Shown: positions 1 to 8,431, counted from the stretch's first letter. The stretch: DNA of 64,000 nt from Fulvivirga maritima (GCF_021389955.1 NZ_CP089980.1:5575001-5639000); one strand, 5' to 3'. Made by a program: numbers and translations. The notes: a model not told the origin generated them from the sequence alone.

Positions 1-1168
1 GAGCATCCGACATAATACCAGTACTTAAATTAAGATCTAAGTAATCTACCATAGAAAACCTTAGCAGCTCAGCAAAGCCCAGCCCTATTAGCGTGGCTAT
101 AGAACTCAGCATAACCGATTCCAATAAAAACTGACGTATAAGGTGCGCCCTGCCTGAACCTAAAACCTTCTTCACGCCTATTTCTTTAGCTCTATTAGCG
201 GCTCTGGCCGTGGTTAAATTCACAAAGTTGATACCTGCCAATAGCATAATGAATATCGCGACTGTGCCAAATATATAGATGTAAGTCATGTCATTAACCG
301 GTTCCAGATTACCTCCTACTGACGCATTAAGATGAATATCTTCTACTGGTTGCAATTCAAAATCCAGTTTTCCTTTCTGGCTTTCAAAATCTACCATAGA
401 TATCCCTAATCTTTTAAATGCATCTAAGGCATATTTGTGAGCCAGTCCATGCATGCCTTCTTCTACCTTTTCTACGCCATCTTTCAACCTGACGTAAGTG
501 TACATTTGTGTCCAAATCCAACTCCATTCAAAACGCTTCACATGAGGATTGGTGGGCATAGATAACAGTAAATCGAAGTGGATATGGGCATTAGTAGGCT
601 GCTTTTCTGCTACACCCGTTACCTCCACAGGGGTTTTATCATCTCCTAACAATATGGTTTTACCCAAGGCAGAGTCATCTCCAAAAAATCTGCCTGCCGC
701 TTCTTCTGAAAGCACCACGGCATTCATCTGACTCAAAGCTTTATCAGGGCTACCTTCCTGAAGTTTGAAACCAAAAAAATCGAAGAAATTAGAATCAACT
801 GCCAATATGCTGCTTTCCCTGAAGGAATTATAAGTGCCGCCATGCTCTATATTAACAATGGCAGCATTCGGAGTATTTATTCTTACGGTGGCTTCTACTT
901 CCGGAAACTCTGCCGCCATAGCATCAGCCACTGGCGGCGGTGTACGGCTCATCCAGCCCCCTTCCGGGTCCCAGATATTAGTTTGATTTACCCGGTATAT
1001 CTCACTTCCATTTACATGAAAATTATCATAACTTAACTCATGCAATAAGTAAACACTAATAAGCAGAGATACTGCCACGCCTACGGATAACCCTAGGATA
1101 TTCAGTCCAGCATAAAACTTATTCCTCAAGAAATTCCTAATCGCTATTTTGAAGTAATTTTTAATCAT
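1..1168 (-). CDS. FtsX/MacB-type ABC transporter permease, C-terminal part beyond window
   Basis: About 389 N-terminal residues are visible, starting at the ATG at 1168. The protein opens with MIKNYFKIAIRNFLRNK, the standard start of Bacteroidota MacB/FtsX permeases, followed by a first membrane helix (about residues 20-42). A periplasmic MacB-core domain follows, with motifs such as LSEEAAGRFFGDD and GVAEKQPTNAHIHFD. Then comes the second helix and the conserved FVNLTTARAANRAKEIGVKKVLG segment of the FtsX domain. Full family members have about 800 residues, so roughly half is missing. No ATPase gene is visible nearby. By homology it is an inner-membrane permease of an export or mechanotransmission ABC system; its substrate is unknown. 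A palindrome lies about 95 bp upstream. It resembles the NtrC-linked sites at 5662-5709, so this gene may share that control (inference). Confidence 0.9.
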   Translation of the reverse strand, partial: MIKNYFKIAIRNFLRNKFYAGLNILGLSVGVAVSLLISVYLLHELSYDNFHVNGSEIYRVNQTNIWDPEGGWMSRTPPPVADAMAAEFPEVEATVRINTPNAAIVNIEHGGTYNSFRESSILAVDSNFFDFFGFKLQEGSPDKALSQMNAVVLSEEAAGRFFGDDSALGKTILLGDDKTPVEVTGVAEKQPTNAHIHFDLLLSMPTNPHVKRFEWSWIWTQMYTYVRLKDGVEKVEEGMHGLAHKYALDAFKRLGISMVDFESQKGKLDFELQPVEDIHLNASVGGNLEPVNDMTYIYIFGTVAIFIMLLAGINFVNLTTARAANRAKEIGVKKVLGSGRAHLIRQFLLESVMLSSIATLIGLGFAELLRFSMVDYLDLNLSTGIMSDA

Positions 1169-1262
1169 GCTATGTAAGTGAAGTTAATTGTAATTACTTA
1201 TTACTTGCCAAAAGAAATGCCATCCCCTTTAATACGTAAATTGACCACATTTTGCCAGTAAG

Positions 1263-1277
1263 ATGTATCAGATACAT
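1263..1277. promoter_or_regulatory. Perfect 15-nt palindrome upstream of permease, candidate regulator site
   Basis: ATGTATCAGATACAT is a perfect inverted repeat with a one-base centre, about 95 bp upstream of the permease start at 1168. Just beyond it (1288-1305) lie TGTAT and ATACA arms nine bases apart, running into GATACACTTTT. The same GATACACTTT half-site occurs at 5699-5708, between the second permease and the NtrC-type regulator. The shared half-site suggests one regulator acts on both places; which one is inference. Confidence 0.45.
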
Positions 1278-1308
1278 GACAACCAACTGTATTAAAATTG
1301 ATACACTT

Positions 1309-1407
1309 TTAATCTTCTTTCAAGCTGTGAACAGGGTTGGTAAGTGCTACTTCTTGTATCCTCTGGATAGCTCGGATCGCAGACAAATTAATAAAGTTAA
1401 CAGCGTT
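1309..1407 (-). pseudogene. Relic of an FtsX-type permease (central motif joined to C-terminal tail)
   Basis: On the minus strand this stretch reads NAVNFINLSAIRAIQRIQEV followed by ALTNPVHSLKED and a stop. The first part matches the central FtsX signature seen in the intact neighbours (ACVNFINLSTALAVKRAKEV). The last part matches their extreme C-terminus (NPVDSLKDD). In intact genes these lie about 450 residues apart. Upstream the frame continues as HFILI after a TGA at 1408-1410 and resembles the hydrophobic segment before the motif. It is therefore the remains of a permease that lost its interior and N-terminus, between the first permease and the lipoprotein pair. It is too short and too stop-ridden to be a working gene. 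Confidence 0.75.
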
Positions 1408-1539
1408 TCATATTAAGATAAAATGCTAATAGAAATGCCACATCAATTTTCTTGTTCTAAACAGTATTTACAGATAATTACTGCATCAAAAGCATGACAA
1501 ATGAGTGCATTAGAAATAATACAAGTTAATATAAAAAAC

Positions 1540-1567
1540 AAAAGGCTACTTTTTCAAGTAGCCTTTT
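1540..1567 (-). terminator. Rho-independent terminator after the lipoprotein pair
   Basis: An 11-bp perfect stem (AAAAGGCTACT / AGTAGCCTTTT) with a short loop, with T-rich sequence on both sides. It lies about 20 bp after the minus-strand lipoprotein stop at 1589 and can work in both directions. Confidence 0.8.
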
Positions 1568-1588
1568 GTTTTTTATCACCAGATTCTA

Positions 1589-2242
1589 TTAGTATAAGTC
1601 GATACTTAAATATTCATCTTCACCTGTTATTAATTGTTCATTTCCCGATATTTTAATATAATTCTCTTCGTTCTCATACCAATAAACTGAGAAATAAACA
1701 CTTTCGGGCAAATCTATATTAGCTCTACCATTTTCATCTGTAGTAACTGTTATTCCTTGCTCTAGCTTTTCAGGAAAATCATAAATCAATTCATTGACTT
1801 CATTATTCTGATAAATCAATATTTTCTGATTAGGAACAGAAGCATTTTCATCACTATTAAGTGTGTAGAATTCCATATTCACGGTAAAATCTTCGGTATC
1901 CCAAACTAGATCTTTATTTTGATCAGCAATTACTTGAACTACTCTTTTGAATTCATACTTCAGCCGCTCTTCTTCTAAATAAGTCTCAGCTGAAACCCAG
2001 TAATCTCCTTCCTTTAGCTGCTCAAAATCGATGACACCTTTTTCATCAGTAATACCTTCTTTAATGATAAGATCATTTGCCTTCGAAATAACTTTAAAAT
2101 AAATTCCAGACAAAGGAGTCCCCTTTTGCGTTAATGTTAAAGTCAGATTAGCACTATCTTTAATTGTAACTTTTACTTCATTATCGTCTTTACACCCAAA
2201 CATAAAAACACTTACAAATAAAAGTATATATAATTTCCTCAT
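1589..2242 (-). CDS. Lipoprotein of unknown function with two CNA-B/SpaA-like beta domains
   Basis: 217 residues. It starts MRKLYILLFVSVFMFGCKDD, a type II signal peptide with the lipobox cysteine at about residue 17. Two beta-rich domains follow. The first (about 28-115) has the pattern LTLTLTQKGTPLSGIYFKV...ITDEKGVIDFEQLKEGDYWV, typical of prealbumin-like or SpaA/carboxypeptidase-regulatory folds. The second (about 120-217) has TTDENGRANIDLPES in the same role. It lies 8 bp downstream of a paralogue of the same size and architecture and probably shares its mRNA. I recognise no named family. It is likely anchored to the outer or inner membrane; a binding or structural role is inference. Confidence 0.8.
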   Translation of the reverse strand: MRKLYILLFVSVFMFGCKDDNEVKVTIKDSANLTLTLTQKGTPLSGIYFKVISKANDLIIKEGITDEKGVIDFEQLKEGDYWVSAETYLEEERLKYEFKRVVQVIADQNKDLVWDTEDFTVNMEFYTLNSDENASVPNQKILIYQNNEVNELIYDFPEKLEQGITVTTDENGRANIDLPESVYFSVYWYENEENYIKISGNEQLITGEDEYLSIDLY

Positions 2243-2250
2243 TGATTAAT

Positions 2251-2919
2251 TCAGTTAACTGTTATTTCATACTCAACTTCTCTCACATCTCCAGGTGATA
2301 CATTTTGTCTCCCTAGGTAATTATTACTTTCTCCATCTAAATAATAGATATAGAATCTTTCAGCAGTTGGTAACTTTAAAGAAACTTGTCCCTCTCCATT
2401 AGTAGTGGTTTGCATGCCTCTTTTCATAATATCTTCAAAGGGCATATCTAAATCAAACCCAAATGCATCCTGAACTATTAATAACTGAGCTCCATTTACC
2501 AGCTCCTCGGTATCAGCGTTAATTATTGTAATTTCTAATGTTCCTAAATGAATATCACTTTCAATATTAATTTGTTTTTCAACTGCTTCTCCGGCCAATA
2601 CCTGAACTCCAAGATAAGTTCCTGGAGTGTATAATAGACCATTATGATTAACATACCAATCAATTAAATACTCACCTGATCGAAGGGTTCCCAAATCAAC
2701 ATTACCGGCTTCATCAGACTCTAAAACTTCCAATAAGCTTTCAGCTGATCCTGGTAAATGTAACATTAGCTGACCATCTGCAACTGGTGCACCTTCTCCA
2801 TCGACTAACTTAACCAGTAAATTACCGCTGGAATTAAGAACTACATCATAGTCCTCATCGTCATTACAACCCCATACCAAAATGGCTAAGGTGAATAACA
2901 TAAAAAATCTCTTCATCAT
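2251..2919 (-). CDS. Lipoprotein, paralogue of the downstream gene
   Basis: 222 residues, with signal peptide MMKRFFMLFTLAILVWGCND and lipobox cysteine at about residue 18. As in its neighbour, a DD/ED-rich linker is followed by two beta-sandwich-like domains: LVDGEGAPVADGQLML...LESDEAGNVDLGTLRSGEYL, then TTTNGEGQVSLKLP. The D/N-G-E-G-x-V-x-L turn is the hallmark of CNA-B/SpaA-like repeats. It is the first gene of a two-gene unit ending at the terminator at 1540-1567. Function is unknown. Confidence 0.8.
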   Translation of the reverse strand: MMKRFFMLFTLAILVWGCNDDEDYDVVLNSSGNLLVKLVDGEGAPVADGQLMLHLPGSAESLLEVLESDEAGNVDLGTLRSGEYLIDWYVNHNGLLYTPGTYLGVQVLAGEAVEKQINIESDIHLGTLEITIINADTEELVNGAQLLIVQDAFGFDLDMPFEDIMKRGMQTTTNGEGQVSLKLPTAERFYIYYLDGESNNYLGRQNVSPGDVREVEYEITVN

Positions 2920-3076
2920 ATGTTTTTAAGTTATCTAGTAAAATTGATCGCAATTTTATATTTTTTTACATGAAGACAAAATAATTATTTTCATGTTTTA
3001 TATAAATCTTTTAACTTACCTCTAAAAACATATGAATACTTATCAAAATACAAACAAGCTAAGAATTAGGATCTTA

Positions 3077-3117
3077 TACTTTATCAATAATTGAATTTTC
3101 ATCAATTACTTTATCAA
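3077..3117. repeat. Direct repeat TACTTTATCAA with 30-bp period
   Basis: Two identical 11-mers at 3077-3087 and 3107-3117 flank an inverted repeat (AATTGA...TCAATT). They lie in the 234-bp AT-rich gap between the permease stop (3154) and the lipoprotein start (2919). Nothing else is recognisable in that gap except AAAATTG-ATCG-CAATTTT at 2940-2957. A role in controlling the lipoprotein pair is possible but unproven. Confidence 0.35.
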
Positions 3118-3153
3118 CATCACAACACTTATTAATAATTAAGTCACACCTGA

Positions 3154-5550
3154 CTAATCATCCTTCAAAGAATCTACCGGATTAGCCATAGCAGCACGAA
3201 TAGATTGAAAACCTACTGTAGCAATGGCTATTACGATATTGATAAACACCCCTGCTAATAAAAATAACGGAGTAAATGATATTCTGTAAGCAAATGAAGT
3301 CAACCACTGCTGCATGGCCCACCAGCTTATAGGGGCCGCTATGATGAAGGCTATGAATACCAGCTTAATATATCCTCTTCCAAAAAGCATAAATATGCTG
3401 CCAACCGAAGCTCCCAGCACTTTTCGCACTCCTATTTCTTTCGATTTTTGTGATACCAAAAAGGAAACCAATCCTACTAAGCCTAAACAACCGATAGAAA
3501 TGGCTATAGCTGACATAATTTTGAACAGACTAAAAACCGTTTGCTCTGACTCGTAATTTTTAGCCAGTTCTTCATCTAAAAACTGATATTCAAACACATA
3601 ACCTGGAAATAACTCATTCCAAACTGCCTCAATATCAGCAATTGTTTCAGGCATCTGATGTCCATTTATTTTTACTCCTAATTCAAAATAAAAAGGTTTG
3701 TACTGAAAAAGAACCAGAGGATCAATTTCAGACTGTAGGCTGGTCATGTGAAAATCCTTAACCACTCCTACAATAGGAGCGTTTATACCTTCTATACCAA
3801 ACTTAATTCTTTTACCAAGAGCATCTTCAGGGTTACTAAACCCTATCTTACGCACCATGCTTTCATTAACTACCAGTTCATAGTTTTCCAATCCTTTTTG
3901 CTCATGAGTGAACCAGTTGCCTGCCAATAATTGTATATCGTAAGTATCTTTATAATCTATATCCACAGCCTTAAGCTGAGTATTCATACTCTCTTTTATT
4001 CCTTCTGCAAAAAAGTTAGACTCCAGATTATTATCAGAGGTAGGTGCCCCTAAAGCAAGTGATGCTTCTTGTACATCTTTCTGCGCAGTCACTCTCTTTT
4101 TAAATGCTTCTAGTTTGTTAATATCATTGCCTGAAAAGAATGGGATCATAAGCTTATGCTCCTTGCCAAAACCTAGCGGCTTGTTTTTAAAATAATCCAT
4201 CTGGGTGGCTATTACCAGAGTAGCTATTATTAGCACTTGCGATACCATAAATTGAAAAGTCACTAACCCCTTTCTCAAGAATAGAGAAGTACTGTTAACA
4301 TCAGTTATTTTAGTCTTTAAGGCTCTGGCAGGGTTATAACTTGACAAAATCAGAGCCGGATATAGGCCAGAAAGTAACATAACCACTATGATTAGCAATG
4401 TAAAGAAGATAATAAAGGTAGGATCAATAACCATAGCCATTGACAACTGCACACCCATTAAATAATTAATAAATGGCATTGAACGTTCTACCACGCCTAA
4501 AGAGAATAATGCTGACAAAAAAGTGATAATGAAGGCTTCACTCAGGTACTGAATAATTAGCTGTTTTCTATTAGCTCCAAGCACTTTTCTCATCCCCACT
4601 TCTTTAGCTCTTTTCACCGCCAAGGCAGTGGATAAATTAATAAAATTAACACAGGCTATGACCATAATAAAAATGCCAATGCAAGCCAAAACATAGATGT
4701 ATGTCATATCCATGGTATATTCAAAATTACCTTCCGAATAGGCCTGATCAAAATGCACTTCAGAAAGCGGCTGCAGGAAATACCTTTTCTTCTTACCATT
4801 TTCAGAATCAGGATCATATTTTTTCTGAATAGTCAATAAATCAGCATCCACACTCTCTCTGGTTACTTGCTCAGGAAGCTTTACATAGTTATGGATACCA
4901 CCAATAAATTCCCAACTAAAAATATCAAAACCTATGAACTTAGCCGAAAGAGTAGGATAAGAAGCGATCACACTGAATTGAATGTGAGAATTGGCTGGCG
5001 GATCTTGCAGTATACCTACCACTTCCACATCTTCCATATGGTTAAGCCGAAAAACCGCTCCAATGGCGTTATCACCAAAATGCTTTTTCGCTACTGACTC
5101 CGTTATTAATACCTGGTTAGGCCCCGTTAATGGCTTTACTGCACCTTTCTCTACTAACGGATAATTGAATACTTCCAGAAACATAGAATCAGCAAACATG
5201 ACATCATCCTGAGTCCATTTTTCACCCTCATAAGCCACCTGATAGTCTGTAGGCTCATACACCCTGGTTACGGCCTCCAGCTGAGGCAAGTCATTACGCA
5301 GCACCTCTGCCATAGGTGAAGGCACGGCGCTTTCGTATGACGTACCTGAAGCATTAATTCCCTCTGTAACTACTCTGTAGATTCTATCATAATTAGGATT
5401 GAATTTATCAAAGCTGAGTTCATTATTTATAAAAAGAAATATCACCACACAGGTGCTTATTCCTATAGTAAGACCTAGCAGATTGATTATAGTGGATACC
5501 CTGTTCTTAATCAGGTTTCTAAAAGTTAGCTTAAGATAATTTTTTATCAT
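3154..5550 (-). CDS. FtsX/MacB-type ABC transporter permease
   Basis: 798 residues, full length for the family. It begins MIKNYLKLTFRNLIKNR. The order is: helix 1 (about 20-42), a first periplasmic MacB core (about 50-270), the FtsX block with FINLSTALAVKRAKEVGMRKVLGA (about 305-330) and three further helices, a second periplasmic core (about 460-660), and a second FtsX block with KSKEIGVRKVLGASVGSI, ending NPVDSLKDD. This duplicated layout is typical of Bacteroidota permeases. No ATPase lies next to it, so any partner is encoded elsewhere. It is divergent from the NtrC-type regulator at 5737, with palindromic sites in between, which suggests it is a target of that regulator. Confidence 0.92.
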   Translation of the reverse strand: MIKNYLKLTFRNLIKNRVSTIINLLGLTIGISTCVVIFLFINNELSFDKFNPNYDRIYRVVTEGINASGTSYESAVPSPMAEVLRNDLPQLEAVTRVYEPTDYQVAYEGEKWTQDDVMFADSMFLEVFNYPLVEKGAVKPLTGPNQVLITESVAKKHFGDNAIGAVFRLNHMEDVEVVGILQDPPANSHIQFSVIASYPTLSAKFIGFDIFSWEFIGGIHNYVKLPEQVTRESVDADLLTIQKKYDPDSENGKKKRYFLQPLSEVHFDQAYSEGNFEYTMDMTYIYVLACIGIFIMVIACVNFINLSTALAVKRAKEVGMRKVLGANRKQLIIQYLSEAFIITFLSALFSLGVVERSMPFINYLMGVQLSMAMVIDPTFIIFFTLLIIVVMLLSGLYPALILSSYNPARALKTKITDVNSTSLFLRKGLVTFQFMVSQVLIIATLVIATQMDYFKNKPLGFGKEHKLMIPFFSGNDINKLEAFKKRVTAQKDVQEASLALGAPTSDNNLESNFFAEGIKESMNTQLKAVDIDYKDTYDIQLLAGNWFTHEQKGLENYELVVNESMVRKIGFSNPEDALGKRIKFGIEGINAPIVGVVKDFHMTSLQSEIDPLVLFQYKPFYFELGVKINGHQMPETIADIEAVWNELFPGYVFEYQFLDEELAKNYESEQTVFSLFKIMSAIAISIGCLGLVGLVSFLVSQKSKEIGVRKVLGASVGSIFMLFGRGYIKLVFIAFIIAAPISWWAMQQWLTSFAYRISFTPLFLLAGVFINIVIAIATVGFQSIRAAMANPVDSLKDD

Positions 5551-5661
5551 TTCCTGTAGATAAATAGTTTGTGACCTTTTTACTCATCAGGAGTTATTCA
5601 ATCAAAATACCATTATTTTAAATAACTGAAAATCAAATTTTTACAAAAAACACATACTGAA

Positions 5662-5709
5662 AGTGTATTGTAATCGTTACACTTCATTGTTTGTTTCTGA
5701 TACACTTTA
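5662..5709. promoter_or_regulatory. Candidate regulator boxes between permease and NtrC-type gene
   Basis: 5662-5683 reads AGTGTA...TACACT with matching outer arms (AGTGTATTGTAATCGT then TACACT). A second half-site, CTGATACACTTTA, is at 5697-5709. The same half-site sequence appears upstream of the first permease (1288-1310). The boxes sit in the 186-bp region shared by two divergent genes. The downstream one falls inside the predicted spacer of the regulator's own promoter, which suggests autoregulation. NtrC-type regulators bind dyads of this size; the link is inference. Confidence 0.4.
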
Positions 5710-5718
5710 GTAAGTTTA
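5690..5718 (+). promoter_or_regulatory. Possible promoter of the NtrC-type regulator
   Basis: TTTG at 5690-5693, 17 bases, then TAAGTTTA at 5711-5718. It resembles the Bacteroidota housekeeping promoter (TTTG, about 19 bases, TAnnTTTG) with one mismatch and a short spacer. It is 18 bp from the start codon at 5737. Confidence 0.3.
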
Positions 5719-5736
5719 CCTTACCAATACTATATT

Positions 5737-7105
5737 ATGAAGACACAAGGTAACATTTTGATAGTAGATGATGACATTGATATCCTGGAAACTGCTCGAA
5801 TGTTTCTTAAACAGGAGTGTGCATCAGTAGACATAGAGTCTCAGCCAGAAAAGATCGCGGGTCACTTTGAAAGGAAAGATTATGATGTGGTGCTGCTAGA
5901 CATGAATTTCAAAAAAGGGATGAATGATGGCGAAGAAGGTTTTTATTGGCTCAATGAGATTTTAAAAATGGATAATGATGCCAGTGTTATACTCATCACC
6001 GCTTATGGAGAAGTAGACCTGGCAGTGCAAGCCATGAAGCAAGGAGCTACAGATTTTGTACTTAAACCATGGAAAAACCAGAAGCTGCTCGGCACTATCA
6101 ATTCCGCTTTAAAACTCCGTGAATCTCGCAAGGAAGTTGAAAGGCTTAAGGCCTCTCAAAAAAGCAGCCCTTCTAATAGTAATTCCTTTAAAAATCTCAT
6201 TGGAGAATCTGATGCCTTAAAAAGGGTAAAAGACCTAATCAGAAAAGTAGCAGACACAGCGGCAGATGTGTTAATTCTCGGAGAAAACGGCACCGGAAAA
6301 GAAGTGGTAGCCCGTAATATTCATCACCTTTCTGCAAGAAAAGAGGAAGTTTTTATTCATGTAGACCTTGGTGCCATTAGCGAAACGCTTTTTGAAAGTG
6401 AGCTTTTCGGGCATGTAAAAGGAGCCTTTACTGATGCCAAGCAAGATAAACCCGGAAGGTTTGAAATAGCGCAAAAAGGAACCATTTTTTTAGATGAAAT
6501 AGGCAATTTATCTCTACCGCTACAAGCCAAACTGCTTACCGTGCTTCAAAGCCGCAAAGTAAGAAGAGTGGGATCTAATAAAGATATAGACTTAGACGTA
6601 CGGCTCATTTGCGCTACTAACATGCCTATCAATGAAATGGTGGCAGAACAGACCTTTAGGCAAGATTTGCTCTATAGAATAAACACTGTTGAAATTAGAT
6701 TACCTTCACTCCGAGAGCGAAAAAGAAGACATACCTATACTTACAGATCATTTCTTGAAAATTTTTGCTTACAAGTATCATAAACGTAATATACAAATTG
6801 CTGAAAGCACCTTAACCAAGTTAAAAACTTACCCCTGGCCTGGCAATATCAGAGAACTACAGCATGCAGTAGAAAGAGCGGTAATTTTAAGCGAAACCGA
6901 TACTATTAGCAGTGTGGAATCCTTTGTGTCTACCCCTCACCGACCTACGGCTATTCTTAATGAAGAGAAAACACTGGATGAAATGGAAAGGGACTTTATT
7001 CTGCAAACGCTGGAGCGGAACAATGGCAATGTAACCAAAACAGCCAAAGTGTTAGGCCTTACCCGAACCGCTCTCTATCGCAGAATGCACAAACATGGTA
7101 TTTAA
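5737..7105 (+). CDS. NtrC-family sigma-54-type response regulator (one-base frameshift)
   Basis: The reconstructed protein has about 455 residues. It has a receiver domain (1-120; phosphoacceptor D55 in VVLLDMNF; acidic DDD at 11-13), an AAA+ domain (about 155-380; Walker A GENGTGKE at 183-190; Walker B TIFLDEIGN), and a C-terminal Fis-type helix-turn-helix (NGNVTKTAKVLGLTRTALYRRM). The sigma-54 contact loop reads GAFTDA instead of GAFTGA. One extra A in the A5 run at 6720-6724 breaks the frame: removing it joins RLPSLRERK to EDIPILTDHFLKIFAYKY, the normal family sequence. The partner kinase is at 8432, beyond a lactonase gene on the other strand. Likely targets are the neighbouring permeases. 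Confidence 0.88.
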
Positions 7106-8304
7106 GGCATAAACTTAAGACATACCGGTGTAGGAATCTCCGACTCCACTCCTATATCAATAAGCTCTCCTGTAACATCATCAATTTCGTAAGTAATTAC
7201 ATTATTAGTGTTCTGATTTGCCACTAACAAAAACTTACCAGAAGGATCAATAACAAAGTTTCTTGGGCCATCACCTTTAGTAGTCTGGTGGCCTAAAAGA
7301 GCAAGTTCACCACTCTCTTGGTCTACTCTAAACATGGCCAAATTATTGAATTTACCTCGATTGGTCACGTATAAGAACCTGCCATTAGGAGTAATGTGAA
7401 TATCAGCTGATCCTGCATCTGTTACAGTGGTATCTTCTACCGCAGACAAAGTTTGAAAAGGCCTTAATTCTCCATTATCTAAGATATCCAACGACGTTAC
7501 TGTTCCTTTAAGCTCATTGACCACATAAGCGATTTTCTTAGAAGGATGAAAAGCTAAATGTCTGGGTCCCGAACCTGGTTGCAGCTCAGTGTCACGACCG
7601 GTAGACTCTAGAGTATCTTTGCCTTCATCTAGTCTATACGGAATGATCTTATCTATACCCAAATCTACAGCATAAACATAGCCGCTCTTAGTAGGCCATA
7701 CACTGTGAGCATGAGCAGACTCTTGCCTGCTGGTAAGACCTCTACCAGTATGCTTCACATGCATCTTTTCTGATAATGCACCTTCATCATCTATAGAAAG
7801 TAAAGTAATAACACCATCAGCATAATTGGCCACCAATGCATAGTTTCCTGAAGGGTCTATGGATATAAAACAAGGAGCTCCTCCCTCTGAAGGAACATGG
7901 TTAATTTCTCTCAAGGTACTATCAGAAGTAAACTCATAGGCATACACATCTCCTTGAGGCAAGCTATCTGTTCCCATAGTTTCACTTACAGCGTAAACAT
8001 ACTTTCCATTACTATGAACAGTTAGATAAGATGGATTCTTAATACCTCTATTAATTGAAACCTGGCTTAACTTACCAGTACTTTTATCCATAGTATAAAC
8101 ATATATACCTTCTCCTTTTCCATCAACATGGTCTTCTTTCTCTGTATAGGTACCTACAAACAATAATCTTTTATCACTCTCTGGTATCATGGCAGTAGAA
8201 TCTTCATTACCTGTTTCCTTTACACTTTTTGATTGCTGACACGACAGACTTACTACCCCTAACAAGGATAGTATAATAATTGATCTTAGCATTTTATAAT
8301 TCAT
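7102..8304 (-). CDS. Lactonase-family beta-propeller lipoprotein (6-phosphogluconolactonase-like)
   Basis: 400 residues with a lipoprotein signal (IILSLLGVVSLSCQQ, cysteine at about residue 22). It then has the seven-bladed propeller repeats of the Lactonase/YbhE family: LFVGTYTEKEDHVDGKGEGI, KNPSYLTVHSNGKYVYAV, ARHLAFHPSKKIAYVVNE-type blades, GPRHLAF, and GPRNFVIDPSGKFLLVANQ. The cytoplasmic E. coli Pgl hydrolyses 6-phosphogluconolactone. This copy is exported and lipid-anchored, so its substrate is more likely another lactone or sugar derivative (inference). Its stop overlaps the regulator stop at 7105 by 4 bp, convergently. It lies between the regulator and its kinase on the opposite strand, an unusual place. 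Confidence 0.88.
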   Translation of the reverse strand: MNYKMLRSIIILSLLGVVSLSCQQSKSVKETGNEDSTAMIPESDKRLLFVGTYTEKEDHVDGKGEGIYVYTMDKSTGKLSQVSINRGIKNPSYLTVHSNGKYVYAVSETMGTDSLPQGDVYAYEFTSDSTLREINHVPSEGGAPCFISIDPSGNYALVANYADGVITLLSIDDEGALSEKMHVKHTGRGLTSRQESAHAHSVWPTKSGYVYAVDLGIDKIIPYRLDEGKDTLESTGRDTELQPGSGPRHLAFHPSKKIAYVVNELKGTVTSLDILDNGELRPFQTLSAVEDTTVTDAGSADIHITPNGRFLYVTNRGKFNNLAMFRVDQESGELALLGHQTTKGDGPRNFVIDPSGKFLLVANQNTNNVITYEIDDVTGELIDIGVESEIPTPVCLKFMP

Positions 8305-8376
8305 AGTTAAGATTGATGCTTAAATATAACCATTCCTATTAGAAATCCGCCCAATTCTAAAAGTTGAAACAATTAT

Positions 8377-8384
8377 TATCTTTG
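8377..8384 (+). promoter_or_regulatory. Possible -7 element of the histidine kinase gene
   Basis: TATCTTTG matches TAnnTTTG, 48 bp upstream of the kinase start at 8432. No clear TTTG is found at -33, so this is a weak prediction. Confidence 0.3.
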
Positions 8385-8431
8385 AAAAGGTATACAAATC
8401 AGGAATTTATGTAGTTCTTTTAAAAACTGAT

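Noticed and set aside
1203-1222. Sigma-54-like sequence TGGCATTTCTTTTGGCA on the minus strand before the first permease
   Set aside because: Eleven bases separate GG and GC where ten are required, and the rest of the -12 element does not fit.
5597-5612. Sigma-54-like sequence TGGTATTTTGATTGA on the minus strand before the second permease
   Set aside because: The spacing fits, but the essential -12 GC is GA and the -24 element is weak.
6718-6726. Programmed ribosomal frameshift in the NtrC-type gene
   Set aside because: A +1 shift would be needed and no stop-linked or slippery arrangement is present; the same kind of break occurs in many unrelated genes of the window.
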